Source: Pseudomonadota bacterium (GTDB lineage: Bacteria > Pseudomonadota > Alphaproteobacteria > Sphingomonadales > Sphingomonadaceae). Taken from it: 57,963 bases of DNA. The stretch covers positions 1 through 57,963 of the forward strand of contig JAEXAW010000079.1 in the NCBI GenBank assembly GCA_023458055.1, given 5' to 3'. A program made the position numbers and the translations under genes. Of the stretch, positions 17,273-26,101 are shown in pieces (the stretch's first letter is position 1; the number at the start of each line of letters is the position of its first letter). The notes beneath the pieces are model-generated. The model did not search any database. It had not been told where the DNA came from and saw only the letters and a program-made list of their open reading frames with translations.

Positions 17273-17309
17273 AACTTTCACCCCACAAAGCCAATCAAGG
17301 AGACGACCC

Positions 17310-18032
17310 ATGACCTATATTGAAGGCTTTATTACCCCCGTCCCCAAGGCCAACAAAGCGGCCTATCTCGACCATGCGACCGAAGCGCAGGCGATGATGC
17401 AGGAATATGGCGTTGCCCGCATGGTTGAAACCTGGGCGCATGACGTCCCGGAAGGCAAGGTCACCGATTTCCGCAAGGCGGTCGCCGCCGAAGATGGCGA
17501 AGACGTGCTGTTCAGCTGGTTTGAATATCCCGACAAGGCGGCGCGCGATGCCGCCAACGCCAAGATGATGGAAGACCCGCGCATGGAGGATATGGCCAAG
17601 GATATGCCCTTCGATGGCAAGCGCATGATATTCGGCGGCTTTGATACGATCCTTGATGATCGCGGCGATGCGGGCGGAAAAGGCGGCTATATTGACGGCA
17701 TCGTGCTTGCGGTCCCCACCGCCAACAAGGTCGCCTACAAGGCGATGGCCGACAAGACTTCGGCGATGTTCCGCAACAATGGCGCGGTGCGTGTGGTCGA
17801 AGGCTGGGGCGATGACGTCCCCGAGGGCAAGACCACCGATTTCCAGCGCGCGGTCAAGGCAAAGGAGGATGAAACGGTCGTCTATAGCTTCATCGAATGG
17901 CCGGACAAGGCAACCCGCGACACCGCTTGGGAAAAGATGATGAGCGATCCCGCGATGCAGCCCGAAGGCGAAATGCCGTTTGACGGACAGCGCATGTTCT
18001 GGGGCGGGTTTGAACCGATACTCGACAAATAA
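17310..18032 (+). CDS. Tandemly duplicated DUF1428 protein
   Basis: 240 residues composed of two complete copies of the DUF1428 domain: residues about 1-117 (YIEGFITPVPKANKAAY ... MPFDGKRMIFGGF) and about 126-238 (YIDGIVLAVPTANKVAY ... MPFDGQRMFWGGF). Most relatives I know of have a single domain of about 120 residues that would dimerise as a ferredoxin-like alpha+beta fold; here the dimer is probably built into one chain. Function of the family is unknown. Start at 17310 with AAGGAG; earlier frame opening overlaps the GST gene. Confidence 0.92.
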   Translation: MTYIEGFITPVPKANKAAYLDHATEAQAMMQEYGVARMVETWAHDVPEGKVTDFRKAVAAEDGEDVLFSWFEYPDKAARDAANAKMMEDPRMEDMAKDMPFDGKRMIFGGFDTILDDRGDAGGKGGYIDGIVLAVPTANKVAYKAMADKTSAMFRNNGAVRVVEGWGDDVPEGKTTDFQRAVKAKEDETVVYSFIEWPDKATRDTAWEKMMSDPAMQPEGEMPFDGQRMFWGGFEPILDK

Positions 18033-18043
18033 GGAGCGATGCG

Positions 18044-18880
18044 ATGAGCGACATGCCGAGCAAAAATCAGGGCGCATGGGTCTGGTATGAATTGATGACG
18101 CCCGATGCAGCCGCGTCCAAGGCTTTTTACGAAAAGGTCGTGCCGGGCTGGACCATCCAGACCAGCCATGGCGGCGGCGATGACGGCACCTCACCCGGCG
18201 AAAAACCCTATGGCTTTATCAGCAATGCCGATGGCGGCATGACCGGCGGGGTGCTCACCTTGTCCGAGGATATGCTGAAAGGTGGCGCGCACCCGGCATG
18301 GGTGGGCTATATTGCGGTCGATGATACCGATGCGATGGTCAAGGCCATCGAGGCGAAGGGCGGCAAGGTACTGATGCCGCCGACCGATATTGAAATGGCT
18401 GGTCGGGTGGCGATGGTCGCCGATTGCTGCGGCGCGCCCTTCTATATCATGAAACCGACCCCACCGCCGGGACAGCCTGATGCCGAGAGCGATGTTTTCT
18501 CCGCGCAGCCGCGCGATGGCCGCTGCGGCTGGAACGAATTGATGGCGGGCAATCAGGCCAAGGCGCTTGATTTTTACGCTTCGTTATTCGGCTGGCAGAC
18601 CGACCATACCCCACCCATGGATATGGGCGAGATGGGCCAATATGTGTTCATCACCCACAATGGCACCGATGTTGGCGCGATCATGCAGAAGACGGCGGAT
18701 ATGCCCGCCCCCATGTGGTCCCATTATTTCTATGTGCCTTCGGTCACCACCGCCAAGGCAAGCGCCGAAGCTGCTGGCGGCACCGTGATCAACGGCCCTA
18801 TGGAAGTCCCCGGCGGCCAGTGGATCATTCAGGGTATCGACCCCCAAGGCGCGATGTTCGCGCTGGTGGGCGGGAAGTAA
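18044..18880 (+). CDS. Two-domain VOC-family protein
   Basis: 278 residues with two glyoxalase-like domains. The N-terminal half begins GAWVWYELMTPDAAASKAFYEKVV; the C-terminal half begins CGWNELMAGNQAKALDFYASLFGW and ends DPQGAMFALVGG. This architecture is common in the 'glyoxalase/bleomycin resistance, CFP-30-like' group. No reaction is established. 11 nt after the DUF1428 gene, so same operon. Confidence 0.92.
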   Translation: MSDMPSKNQGAWVWYELMTPDAAASKAFYEKVVPGWTIQTSHGGGDDGTSPGEKPYGFISNADGGMTGGVLTLSEDMLKGGAHPAWVGYIAVDDTDAMVKAIEAKGGKVLMPPTDIEMAGRVAMVADCCGAPFYIMKPTPPPGQPDAESDVFSAQPRDGRCGWNELMAGNQAKALDFYASLFGWQTDHTPPMDMGEMGQYVFITHNGTDVGAIMQKTADMPAPMWSHYFYVPSVTTAKASAEAAGGTVINGPMEVPGGQWIIQGIDPQGAMFALVGGK

Positions 18881-18910
18881 ACGTCCGCGGAGACGCAAAG
18901 GAGAAGGCCC

Positions 18911-19393
18911 ATGACCATTGCCAAAAACACCATCTGCATCTGGTATGAAAAAGAGGCTGAAGAAGCCGCGCGTTTCTATGCCGAAACCTTCCCGGACAGC
19001 GAAGTGCGGGCCGTCCATCGTGCCCCGGCGGATTTTCCAAGCGGCAAGAAAGGCGACGTACTGACGGTTGATTTCACCGTGTGCGGCGTCCCCTGCATCG
19101 GCCTCAACGGCGGTACCGCGTTCAAACAGAGCGAGGCTTTCTCGTTCCAGATCGCGACCGATGATCAGGCGGAAACCGACCTTTATTGGAACGCAATCGT
19201 TGGCAATGGCGGGGCGGAAAGCGCATGCGGCTGGTGCAAGGATAAATGGGGCGTCAACTGGCAGATCACCCCGCGCGTCCTTACCGAAGCCATGGCCACC
19301 GGCCGAGACGTTGCCAAGCGCGCGTTCGAAGCGATGATGACGATGCACAAGATCGACGTCGCCACAATCGAAGCAGCGGTTGCAGGAGGCTGA
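18911..19393 (+). CDS. PhnB-like VOC protein
   Basis: 160 residues of the PhnB / '3-demethylubiquinone-9 3-methyltransferase-like' VOC subgroup: TICIWYEKEAEEAARFYAETFPDSEVRAVHRAP at the start and CGWCKDKWGVNWQITPRVL towards the C-terminus. Despite the old family name no methyltransferase activity is implied. Fifth member of the array is next, 1 nt downstream. Confidence 0.92.
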   Translation: MTIAKNTICIWYEKEAEEAARFYAETFPDSEVRAVHRAPADFPSGKKGDVLTVDFTVCGVPCIGLNGGTAFKQSEAFSFQIATDDQAETDLYWNAIVGNGGAESACGWCKDKWGVNWQITPRVLTEAMATGRDVAKRAFEAMMTMHKIDVATIEAAVAGG

Positions 19394-19394
19394 G

Positions 19395-19850
19395 ATGGCT
19401 GAACAATTTACCGTCTGGGTGCATGTCTCGCGGCCGCCGCAACAGGTTTATGATGCGGTCGCCGACCCTGAGCAATTGTCGCACTATTTCACCACCGGCG
19501 GCGCCCAGGGCTGGGCCGAAACCGGGGCGACGGTAAGCTGGGAGTTTGGTGATTTCCCCGGCCCCTTCCCGGTCGAAGTGGATGAAGCGGTGCCGGGCGA
19601 GCGCATCGTGCTGCGCTGGGATGCGCAGGAAGAAGGCGGGAAAAAATATAAAACCAAGGTGGTTTTCACCTTCGAGCCGGTCGATGGCGGCAACCGCACC
19701 AAGGTTTCTGTCACCGAAAGCGGTTGGCAGGATAATCCCGCGAGCCAGAAGGCGGCCTATGGTAATTGCATGGGCTGGTCGCAGATGCTGATGGCGCTAA
19801 AGGTTTGGGTCGAACATGGGATTAACCTGCGTGAAGGCGCGTATAAATGA
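19395..19850 (+). CDS. SRPBCC/AHSA1-domain protein
   Basis: 151 residues, one START-like helix-grip domain (VWVHVSRPPQQVYDAVADPEQLSHYFTTG ... GWSQMLMALKVWVEHG). Members bind hydrophobic ligands. The ATG at 19395 has a strong GGAGG ribosome site inside the end of the PhnB-like gene. The stop overlaps the next gene by 4 nt. Confidence 0.9.
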   Translation: MAEQFTVWVHVSRPPQQVYDAVADPEQLSHYFTTGGAQGWAETGATVSWEFGDFPGPFPVEVDEAVPGERIVLRWDAQEEGGKKYKTKVVFTFEPVDGGNRTKVSVTESGWQDNPASQKAAYGNCMGWSQMLMALKVWVEHGINLREGAYK

Positions 19851-20509
19851 GCCTTGAACTCTTCGCCCATCCCTTTTCGTCCTATTGCTGGAAGGTGCTG
19901 ATTGCGCTGTATGAAAAGGATATGCCCTTCACCTACCGGATGCTGGATGGCGATCATCCGGACAATTTCGCTGAACTCGCCAATAGCTGGCCGCTTGGCA
20001 AATTTCCGATGCTGCGCGATGGCATGACCGATCTCGTCGAAACCAGCATCATCATCGAATATCTCGACGACAAGGAGCCCGGCGCGCATCCCTTGATTCC
20101 AGCGGACAAGGCCGATGCGCTCGAAACGCGGTTGCTCGACCGGGTGTTTGACCTGTGGGTGATGAATCAGGCGCAAGTCTATGTCGACGATGCCTTGCGA
20201 CCCGAGGGCGTTCCCAAAGATCCCTATCGCGTTGCGGTCGGCCATAAAAATTTGCTCGCTGCCTATGATTGGCTGGAGGCGCGGCTAAAGGCGCGCGAAT
20301 GGGCGAATGGCGTTTCATTCAGCATGGCCGATTGCTCGGCCGCACCTGCGCTTTTCTATGCCGACTGGATCGTGCCCTTTGCCGGGACACATCCGACGCT
20401 TCATGCCTATCGGGCGTGCTTGCTGGCCCGGCCCAGCATCGCCCGCGTGGTCGAGGAAGCACGACCCTATCGTCCGCTCTTCCCGTTAGGCGCGCCCGAC
20501 CGAGATTGA
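19847..20509 (+). CDS. Glutathione S-transferase family protein (second)
   Basis: 220 residues: N-terminal glutathione-binding half (LELFAHPFSSYCWKVLIALYEKDMPFTYR, then LGKFPMLRDGMTDLVETSIIIEYLDD) and an all-helical C-terminal half with the N-capping box (GVSFSMADCSAAPALFYAD). The Cys-containing first helix (SSYCWK) suggests a Ser/Cys-type GST. The start overlaps the preceding stop (ATGA). Confidence 0.9.
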   Translation: MSLELFAHPFSSYCWKVLIALYEKDMPFTYRMLDGDHPDNFAELANSWPLGKFPMLRDGMTDLVETSIIIEYLDDKEPGAHPLIPADKADALETRLLDRVFDLWVMNQAQVYVDDALRPEGVPKDPYRVAVGHKNLLAAYDWLEARLKAREWANGVSFSMADCSAAPALFYADWIVPFAGTHPTLHAYRACLLARPSIARVVEEARPYRPLFPLGAPDRD

Positions 20510-20523
20510 TTTAGGAGACCAAA

Positions 20524-21003
20524 ATGACCGAAGAAACCTGCGCGCCCGGCGAGGCCAAAGAGTTTGAACTTGAGATTGAACGCAGCATCGCCGCCCCGCC
20601 TGAAAAAGTGTGGGACGTGATGACCAACCGGCTTGAGGAATGGTGGTGTCCCAAGCCCTGGCACGCGATCATCGACCGGATCGAATGGCGCGCGGGCGGC
20701 CCGTTTGACACCACGATGAAAGGCCCGGACGGCGAAGGCTTTAGCGGGAGCGGCTTGTTTCTGGAAGTCACGCCCGGCAAACGCTTCATTTTTACCGACG
20801 CCATTTCCGCCGATTTCCAGCCGCAAGATGCGTTCATGATCGGCATATTCGAGATCACGCCCGACGGAAATGGCGGCACCCACTACCGCGCCGCCGCGCG
20901 GCACTGGAGCGAGGAAGCGCGAGAGAAGCACCGGGAAATGGGCTTCGAACAAGGCTGGAAAGCCGCAGCCGACCAACTCGCAGAGCTTTGCGAAAGCGCA
21001 TAG
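20524..21003 (+). CDS. SRPBCC/AHSA1-domain protein (second)
   Basis: 159 residues, helix-grip fold (EIERSIAAPPEKVWDVMTNRLEEWWCPKPW ... GFEQGWKAAADQLAELCES). Last gene of the array, 14 nt after the GST with a GGAG ribosome site. It resembles but does not duplicate the SRPBCC protein at 19395. Confidence 0.9.
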   Translation: MTEETCAPGEAKEFELEIERSIAAPPEKVWDVMTNRLEEWWCPKPWHAIIDRIEWRAGGPFDTTMKGPDGEGFSGSGLFLEVTPGKRFIFTDAISADFQPQDAFMIGIFEITPDGNGGTHYRAAARHWSEEAREKHREMGFEQGWKAAADQLAELCESA

Positions 21004-21018
21004 CCGCGTGATCATCGC

Positions 21019-21453
21019 TTGACGGCATCCGCGCCCGCGCCTAGCGCGCCGGGCGTGAGCCTTTCCGTCCGCCACCCTTTTGCCAACCGCAGCGCGAGAG
21101 GCCTGCTGTGGCTCATGCTGGGGATGCTGGTTGCGGCACGATTGCTGGCGATGCCGGGCTGGATGCCGGTGCTGTCCAAAGACAGCATCACCGTCACCCT
21201 GTGTGCGGAAACCGGCGGCGGCACGGTCGATATTGCCTTTGACCGCGAACATCCCAAACCATCGCCGGACAAGGACAGCGGCCATTGCCTGTTTGCCGCG
21301 AGCGATCATGGTGCATCTGCGCCGCCTGCGTTCGCTTCCGTCTCGCCGCTGCGCTGGGCGTTGAGTTCCGCTTATCGCCCGCCAGCGATCATCGCCGGGG
21401 TGATTGCGAGCCAAGCCCCGCCTCCCCCTTCAACCGGACCCCCGCTCGTTTGA
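21019..21453 (+). CDS. DUF2946-like small exported/membrane protein
   Basis: Up to 144 residues. The best start is uncertain: TTG at 21019, or GTG at 21055. A hydrophobic N-terminal segment (GLLWLMLGMLVAARLLAMPGWMPV) precedes a domain with spaced cysteines and histidines (VTLCAETGG, DSGHCLFAASDHGA), the pattern of DUF2946-type proteins that accompany metal (often copper) genes. It lies immediately before a Met/His-rich outer-membrane protein, which supports a metal-related role by context. Confidence 0.7.
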   Translation: MTASAPAPSAPGVSLSVRHPFANRSARGLLWLMLGMLVAARLLAMPGWMPVLSKDSITVTLCAETGGGTVDIAFDREHPKPSPDKDSGHCLFAASDHGASAPPAFASVSPLRWALSSAYRPPAIIAGVIASQAPPPPSTGPPLV

Positions 21454-21521
21454 AATGAAATTCTATGTCCGCGCGCACAGGCGCCGGGCCTTATTCCTTC
21501 ATTTCAATAGCGAGATAACAT

Positions 21522-22577
21522 ATGAAAAACCTGTTTGTGGGGAGCGCATTGGCGCTTGCCCTTATTCCGTCTGCGTCGGCTCTGGCGCAGGACACGCCGC
21601 CAACCCCTATCCTCGTCGAAGCCACCCGTCCCGATGGGCATGGCCCCGCCGGCATGATGGGTGATCACACCCATGATAAAGGCGGACTGATGGTCGGCCT
21701 CAGCTTGATGCACGAGGATTATCGCGGCACGAGCAACCGCGGAACCGAAGACATCAGCGACGATGCAATCGCCGCCGCCGGTTATATGGCCCGCACCCGG
21801 TCGATGACGATGGACATGGCGATGCTCCACATCATGTATGCGCCGTCGGACCGGCTCACTTTGATGGTCATGCCAAGCTGGCAGCGCATGGACATGACGA
21901 TGGTCGGCACGGGCGCGATGGCGATGCCCGGCTCGGGCCATGGCGGTCACAGCATGGCCAAGGGCGAGACGATGAGCCATGCGACCGAAGGCTTTGGCGA
22001 TACGCAAGTCTCCGCGCTACTCACCCTGTCCAAAGGCGCGAAGCATCAGCTCCACGCGGGACTGGGCGTAAGCATCCCGACCGGCAGCGTGTCGGTCAAA
22101 GGCGAAAGCGGAAAGTTCGTCCATTACGGGATGCAATTGGGGTCGGGCACCTGGGACCTGTTGCCTCAGATGACCTATCGCGGCTGGGCCGGGCGCTTCG
22201 GCTGGGGCGCGCAAACCGCTTATGTCTTCCGTGGCCAGGATGCCAACAAGAGCGGCTTTCGCTTCGGTGATCGCTTTACCGCGACCGGTTGGGGAAGTTA
22301 TCGCGCCAGTCCAGCGCTCAGCCTTTCGGGGCGCATCGCCTTCCAGACCGAAGGCAAGGTTGAGGGCCATTATAACGGCCCGCATAACCATAGCTCGCCG
22401 CCCGACCGCCAAGCCAATTATGGCGGCGACCGGGTCGAGGCAGGCCTGGGCGCCAACGTCCTGCTCGGGCAATTCCGCCTTGGCGCTGAAGCCAATGTGC
22501 CGCTCTATCAGCGGATGAACGGCATCCAGACACCAAAACGCTTTGGCGCTTCGGTCAATCTGTCGACGATGTTCTGA
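21522..22577 (+). CDS. Met/His-rich outer-membrane protein, probably copper-related
   Basis: 351 residues: signal peptide (KNLFVGSALALALIPSASALAQ), then a His/Met-rich segment (GPAGMMGDHTHDKGG, RSMTMDMAMLHIMYAP, MDMTMVGTGAMAMPGSGHGG) followed by beta-strand-rich sequence ending in Phe (KRFGASVNLSTMF), consistent with an outer-membrane barrel. Met/His clusters of this kind bind Cu(I)/Cu(II) or Ag. Relatives are often annotated as 'transporter' or by misleading enzyme names. No copper sensor is visible nearby. Confidence 0.8.
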   Translation: MKNLFVGSALALALIPSASALAQDTPPTPILVEATRPDGHGPAGMMGDHTHDKGGLMVGLSLMHEDYRGTSNRGTEDISDDAIAAAGYMARTRSMTMDMAMLHIMYAPSDRLTLMVMPSWQRMDMTMVGTGAMAMPGSGHGGHSMAKGETMSHATEGFGDTQVSALLTLSKGAKHQLHAGLGVSIPTGSVSVKGESGKFVHYGMQLGSGTWDLLPQMTYRGWAGRFGWGAQTAYVFRGQDANKSGFRFGDRFTATGWGSYRASPALSLSGRIAFQTEGKVEGHYNGPHNHSSPPDRQANYGGDRVEAGLGANVLLGQFRLGAEANVPLYQRMNGIQTPKRFGASVNLSTMF

Positions 22578-22722
22578 CCCCCTGCGACCACTCTCGCCTC
22601 CCGCGCCGGTTCGATGTCCTATGCGTGTCATCGACGGCGCGGGAGACTCGAGAAAAAGGGAGCGCGTTGGGGCACGACTTCGACAGGGTGGAATGGCGTC
22701 CCGGTTTGGTCAGGCGGCAACC

Positions 22723-24672
22723 TTAATGGTCAAACTGCAACCGCGCCAACCTTGCGTATAGCCCGTCCTGCGCCACCAGCGCGTCGTGCGTCCCTTCTTC
22801 GACGATGCGGCCTTCGTCCATCACGATGATACGATCAGCCGCACGCACCGTCGCGAGGCGGTGGGCGATAACGATGGTGGTGCGCCCTTCCATCAAATGC
22901 TCGAGCGCATCCTGCACCAGCCGTTCGCTTTCGGCATCGAGCGCGGAGGTAGCCTCATCGAGCAACAGCAGCGGGGCTTTGCGCAGGAGCGCGCGCGCAA
23001 TCGCGACACGCTGGCGCTGGCCGCCGGAAAGTCGCGCCCCGCCCTCGCCCATATAGGTGTCGAGGCCTTGGGGCAGAGCCTTCAAAAAGCTTTCGGCATT
23101 GGCCGCACGCGCCGCTTCCCATAATTGCTCGTCGGTCGCATTCCAGTTGCCATAGCGCAGATTATCGCGCGCGGAGGCGGCGAAAATCACCGTTTCCTGC
23201 GGCACCATCGCAATGCGTGCGCGGATATCGGCGGGATCGGCGGTCTTGAGGTCAACCCCGTCGAGCAGGATGCGGCCTCCATCAGGATCGTAAAAACGCT
23301 GGATCAGCTGGAACAGGGTGGACTTGCCCGCGCCCGATGGGCCGACAACCGCAACGGTTTCATTGGGGCGGATATGGAGCGAATAATCCTTGAGCGCCGA
23401 CACTTCGGGCCGGGTCGGATAATGGAAGGTGACATGATCAAACTGGACCTCGCCGCGGCCCGGCTCGGGCAACGCTACCGGATGCGCGGGGGGGGCAATC
23501 ACCGGTTGTTCGGAGAGCAGTTCGGCAAGACGGCTCGCCGCGCCGGAGCCGCGCACAAGGTCGCCGAACACTTCGGTGAGCGCGCCAAACGCGCCTGCGA
23601 TCAACCCGCCGGTGAGTACGAAGGCAAAGATCGAGCCGCCGGTCATCGCGCCCGAGCGCACCGCTTCCGCGCCATACCACATTAGCATGGTGATCGCGCC
23701 GAAGATGAGGCCCATCACCGTCGCGGTCATGATCGCGCGCAGGCGAATCCGGCGTTTGGCGGCAACAAAGGTTGCATCCACCGCATTGGCAAAACGATCA
23801 CCTTCGCGCTGTTCCTGCCCGAAGGCCTGGACAATCTTCATCGCGCCCAAGGTTTCTGACGTCATGGCACCAACATCGGCGATGCGGTCCTGGCTGGTGC
23901 GCGAAAGGGATTGGAGTTTCTTGCCGAGGAAAACAATCGGTGCGACCACCAGCACGATCCCGCCGAGCATCATCATGGTGAGCTTGGGCGCAACCCACAT
24001 GAGGAAGCCTACGCCCAAAATCGCCATCACGATATTGCGGAGCGCAACCGATACGGTGGTGCCGACAATCTGTTCGATCAGCGTGGTGTCGGACGTCATG
24101 CGCGAGGCGATTTCGGCCGGGCGATTCTCTTCAAAAAAGCCAGGGTGGAGCCGGAGCAGGTTGCGCTGCACCGCGACGCGCACGTCCGCTACGACGCGCT
24201 CGCCGAGCCAGCTCACGAAATAGAAACGCACAGCCGTCGCCAGCGCCATGATGATGACGACGGTGAAAAGGAAATAGAAATAGGGCGCGATGTCACCGGG
24301 CTGTCCACCATAAATATTGCGGATGATGCTGGCGATGATCGCGCTTGCCGACACGCTTTTGGGAACGCCAGCGGCCTCGGCCATTGCTGCGGCGGGATTG
24401 GCGGGCGCGGCAGCGGCATGCGCGCCGAACCCTTCGTCGATCACCGCCATAAAGCCCGCCGGAATCGTCATTGTCGCGGTCGCGGCAACCAGTAGGGCCA
24501 GCGCCGCCGCCATGATCTGCGCCGGATAGGCTTTGGCAAAATGCCATATCATCTTGAGATTGCCGATCTTGCGCGCGCCGGCCTTCTCTTCCGCGGGAGC
24601 AGTCGAAACCAGTTCAGACTGCGCGGAATCAACGATATTTTGGGGATTTTCCTGTGCCATCGCGCCCGCCAT
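22723..24672 (-). CDS. ABC exporter, fused permease and ATPase (MsbA/ABCB type)
   Basis: 649 residues from the ATG at 24672 (GGAAAG ribosome site; a second ATG four codons later is possible). A transmembrane domain of six spans occupies about residues 45-370 with an unusual Ala/Pro-rich loop (about 84-105) after the first span. The nucleotide-binding domain is intact: Walker A GPSGAGKS (444-451), LSGGQ (548-552), Walker B LLLLDEA (568-574) and the switch His in VIAHRLATVRAADR. Half-transporters of this type dimerise to export lipids, peptides or drugs; the substrate is unknown. Divergent from phaZ. Confidence 0.94.
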   Translation of the reverse strand: MAGAMAQENPQNIVDSAQSELVSTAPAEEKAGARKIGNLKMIWHFAKAYPAQIMAAALALLVAATATMTIPAGFMAVIDEGFGAHAAAAPANPAAAMAEAAGVPKSVSASAIIASIIRNIYGGQPGDIAPYFYFLFTVVIIMALATAVRFYFVSWLGERVVADVRVAVQRNLLRLHPGFFEENRPAEIASRMTSDTTLIEQIVGTTVSVALRNIVMAILGVGFLMWVAPKLTMMMLGGIVLVVAPIVFLGKKLQSLSRTSQDRIADVGAMTSETLGAMKIVQAFGQEQREGDRFANAVDATFVAAKRRIRLRAIMTATVMGLIFGAITMLMWYGAEAVRSGAMTGGSIFAFVLTGGLIAGAFGALTEVFGDLVRGSGAASRLAELLSEQPVIAPPAHPVALPEPGRGEVQFDHVTFHYPTRPEVSALKDYSLHIRPNETVAVVGPSGAGKSTLFQLIQRFYDPDGGRILLDGVDLKTADPADIRARIAMVPQETVIFAASARDNLRYGNWNATDEQLWEAARAANAESFLKALPQGLDTYMGEGGARLSGGQRQRVAIARALLRKAPLLLLDEATSALDAESERLVQDALEHLMEGRTTIVIAHRLATVRAADRIIVMDEGRIVEEGTHDALVAQDGLYARLARLQFDH

Positions 24673-24719
24673 AGCAGCGCTTTCCGGTTGGTCGCAACGC
24701 AAAAGCCGCATGCGCGTTA

Positions 24720-24730
24720 TTGCATTGCAA
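24720..24730. promoter_or_regulatory. TGC-rich palindrome, candidate PhaR-type site
   Basis: TTGCA-T-TGCAA, a perfect 5-bp inverted repeat in the divergent region between the ABC exporter and the PHA depolymerase gene. Regulators of polyhydroxyalkanoate genes in alphaproteobacteria (PhaR/AniA) are described as binding TGC-rich palindromes, so this is a plausible but unproven site. Confidence 0.4.
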
Positions 24731-24791
24731 CATAATCCGCATTGTGGGATATTTATGGACAAGAGTCCGGATAACCGGGCGGAGATAACGG

Positions 24792-26027
24792 GTGGTCAAA
24801 TCATCGATGCTTTATGACGCGTATGAAATTCAGCGCAGCTGGCTTGCCGGCTGGGGAGCGCTTGCCAATATGGGTTCGCAATGGTTGCAGAACCCCGCCA
24901 ACCCGGTCGGCTATCTCGGCGGCGGGCCGGTCCTTGCCCATGCGCTTGATGTATTCGCCCATGCGGCCGCCCCGCGCGGCAAACCCGAATTTGGCCTTGC
25001 AACCACGATGGTCGACGACAAGATCGTACCCGTCACCGAGGAAGTGGTGCTGGTAAAGCCGTTCGGCAACCTCAAGCGCTTTGTTCATGAAGGCGTGGTC
25101 GGCGCGCCCAAATTGCTCATCGTTGCGCCCATGTCGGGCCATTATGCGACGCTCTTGCGCGGTACGGTCGAGCGCATGCTGCCGCGCCATGACGTTTATA
25201 TTACCGATTGGGCCGACGCCAAGCTGGTGCCCTTGTCGGAAGGCAAGTTCGATCTTGATGAATATATCGACTATCTCATCGAGTTTCTCGAGCATATCGG
25301 CCCGGGCGCGCATATGCTTGCGGTGTGCCAGCCCTCGGTCCCGAGCTATGCCGCCGCCGCGATCCTTGCGAAGCTGAAACATCCGTGCCGTCCGCGCACG
25401 CTCACCATGATGGGCGGGCCGATTGATACGCGCGAAGCCCCGACCTCGGTTAACACCATGGCGATGCAGCGCCCGCATGAATGGTTCAAACAGAATGTGA
25501 TTGCGACCGTCCCGTTCCAATATCCGGGCGCGGGCCGCAAGGTTTATCCCGGTTTCCTGCAACTTGCGGGCTTCATGTCGATGAACCTCGGCAGCCACAT
25601 GATGAGCCATTATGCGATGTTCAAGCATCTCGTCGCAGGCGATGGCGAAAGCGCTGGTGCAACCAAGGATTTCTACGACGAGTATCGCGCAGTGTGCGAC
25701 ATGTCGGCAGAGTTTTACCTCCAAACCGTCGATGTGGTGTTCCAGACCCACGCACTGCCCAAGGGCGAATTCGTCCATCGCGGCGCAGTGATTGACCCCG
25801 GCGCAATCACCGACATTGGTCTCCTCGCCATCGAAGGCGAACGCGACGATATCTCCGGCCTCGGCCAAACCAAGGCCGCACTCAAGATTTCCAAAAATCT
25901 TCCCGCCGAGCATAAGAAATATTATCTCGCCAAGGGCGTCGGCCATTATGGCATCTTCAACGGCAGCAAATGGCGCGAAAAGATTGCGCCCGTGCTGGAA
26001 GAGTGGATCCGTCGCCACGAGAAATAA
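24792..26027 (+). CDS. phaZ: Intracellular polyhydroxyalkanoate depolymerase
   Basis: 411 residues of the intracellular PHA depolymerase family, which degrades native PHB granules with a Cys nucleophile. The nucleophile is Cys179 in LAVCQPSVPSYAAA, where a serine lipase would have GxSxG; the Asp in ALPKGEFVHRGAVIDPGAITDIGLLAIEGERDD and the His in KGVGHYGIFNGSKW complete the set. The start is either GTG at 24792, which has GGAG seven bases upstream, or ATG at 24807, which gives the common N-terminus MLYDAYE. It shows that the host stores PHA, although no phaC is present here. Confidence 0.95.
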   Translation: MVKSSMLYDAYEIQRSWLAGWGALANMGSQWLQNPANPVGYLGGGPVLAHALDVFAHAAAPRGKPEFGLATTMVDDKIVPVTEEVVLVKPFGNLKRFVHEGVVGAPKLLIVAPMSGHYATLLRGTVERMLPRHDVYITDWADAKLVPLSEGKFDLDEYIDYLIEFLEHIGPGAHMLAVCQPSVPSYAAAAILAKLKHPCRPRTLTMMGGPIDTREAPTSVNTMAMQRPHEWFKQNVIATVPFQYPGAGRKVYPGFLQLAGFMSMNLGSHMMSHYAMFKHLVAGDGESAGATKDFYDEYRAVCDMSAEFYLQTVDVVFQTHALPKGEFVHRGAVIDPGAITDIGLLAIEGERDDISGLGQTKAALKISKNLPAEHKKYYLAKGVGHYGIFNGSKWREKIAPVLEEWIRRHEK

Positions 26028-26101
26028 TCCGTCTGGCTCCATTCCCGATTGCCCGCTACAAGTCCTGCCCGTTCAAACATCGAGTATGGGAGAAGAGCAG
26101 G

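Noticed and set aside
24801..26042. 413-residue minus-strand open frame opposite phaZ
   Set aside because: Arg/His-rich shadow of the high-GC phaZ gene; no domain or ribosome site.
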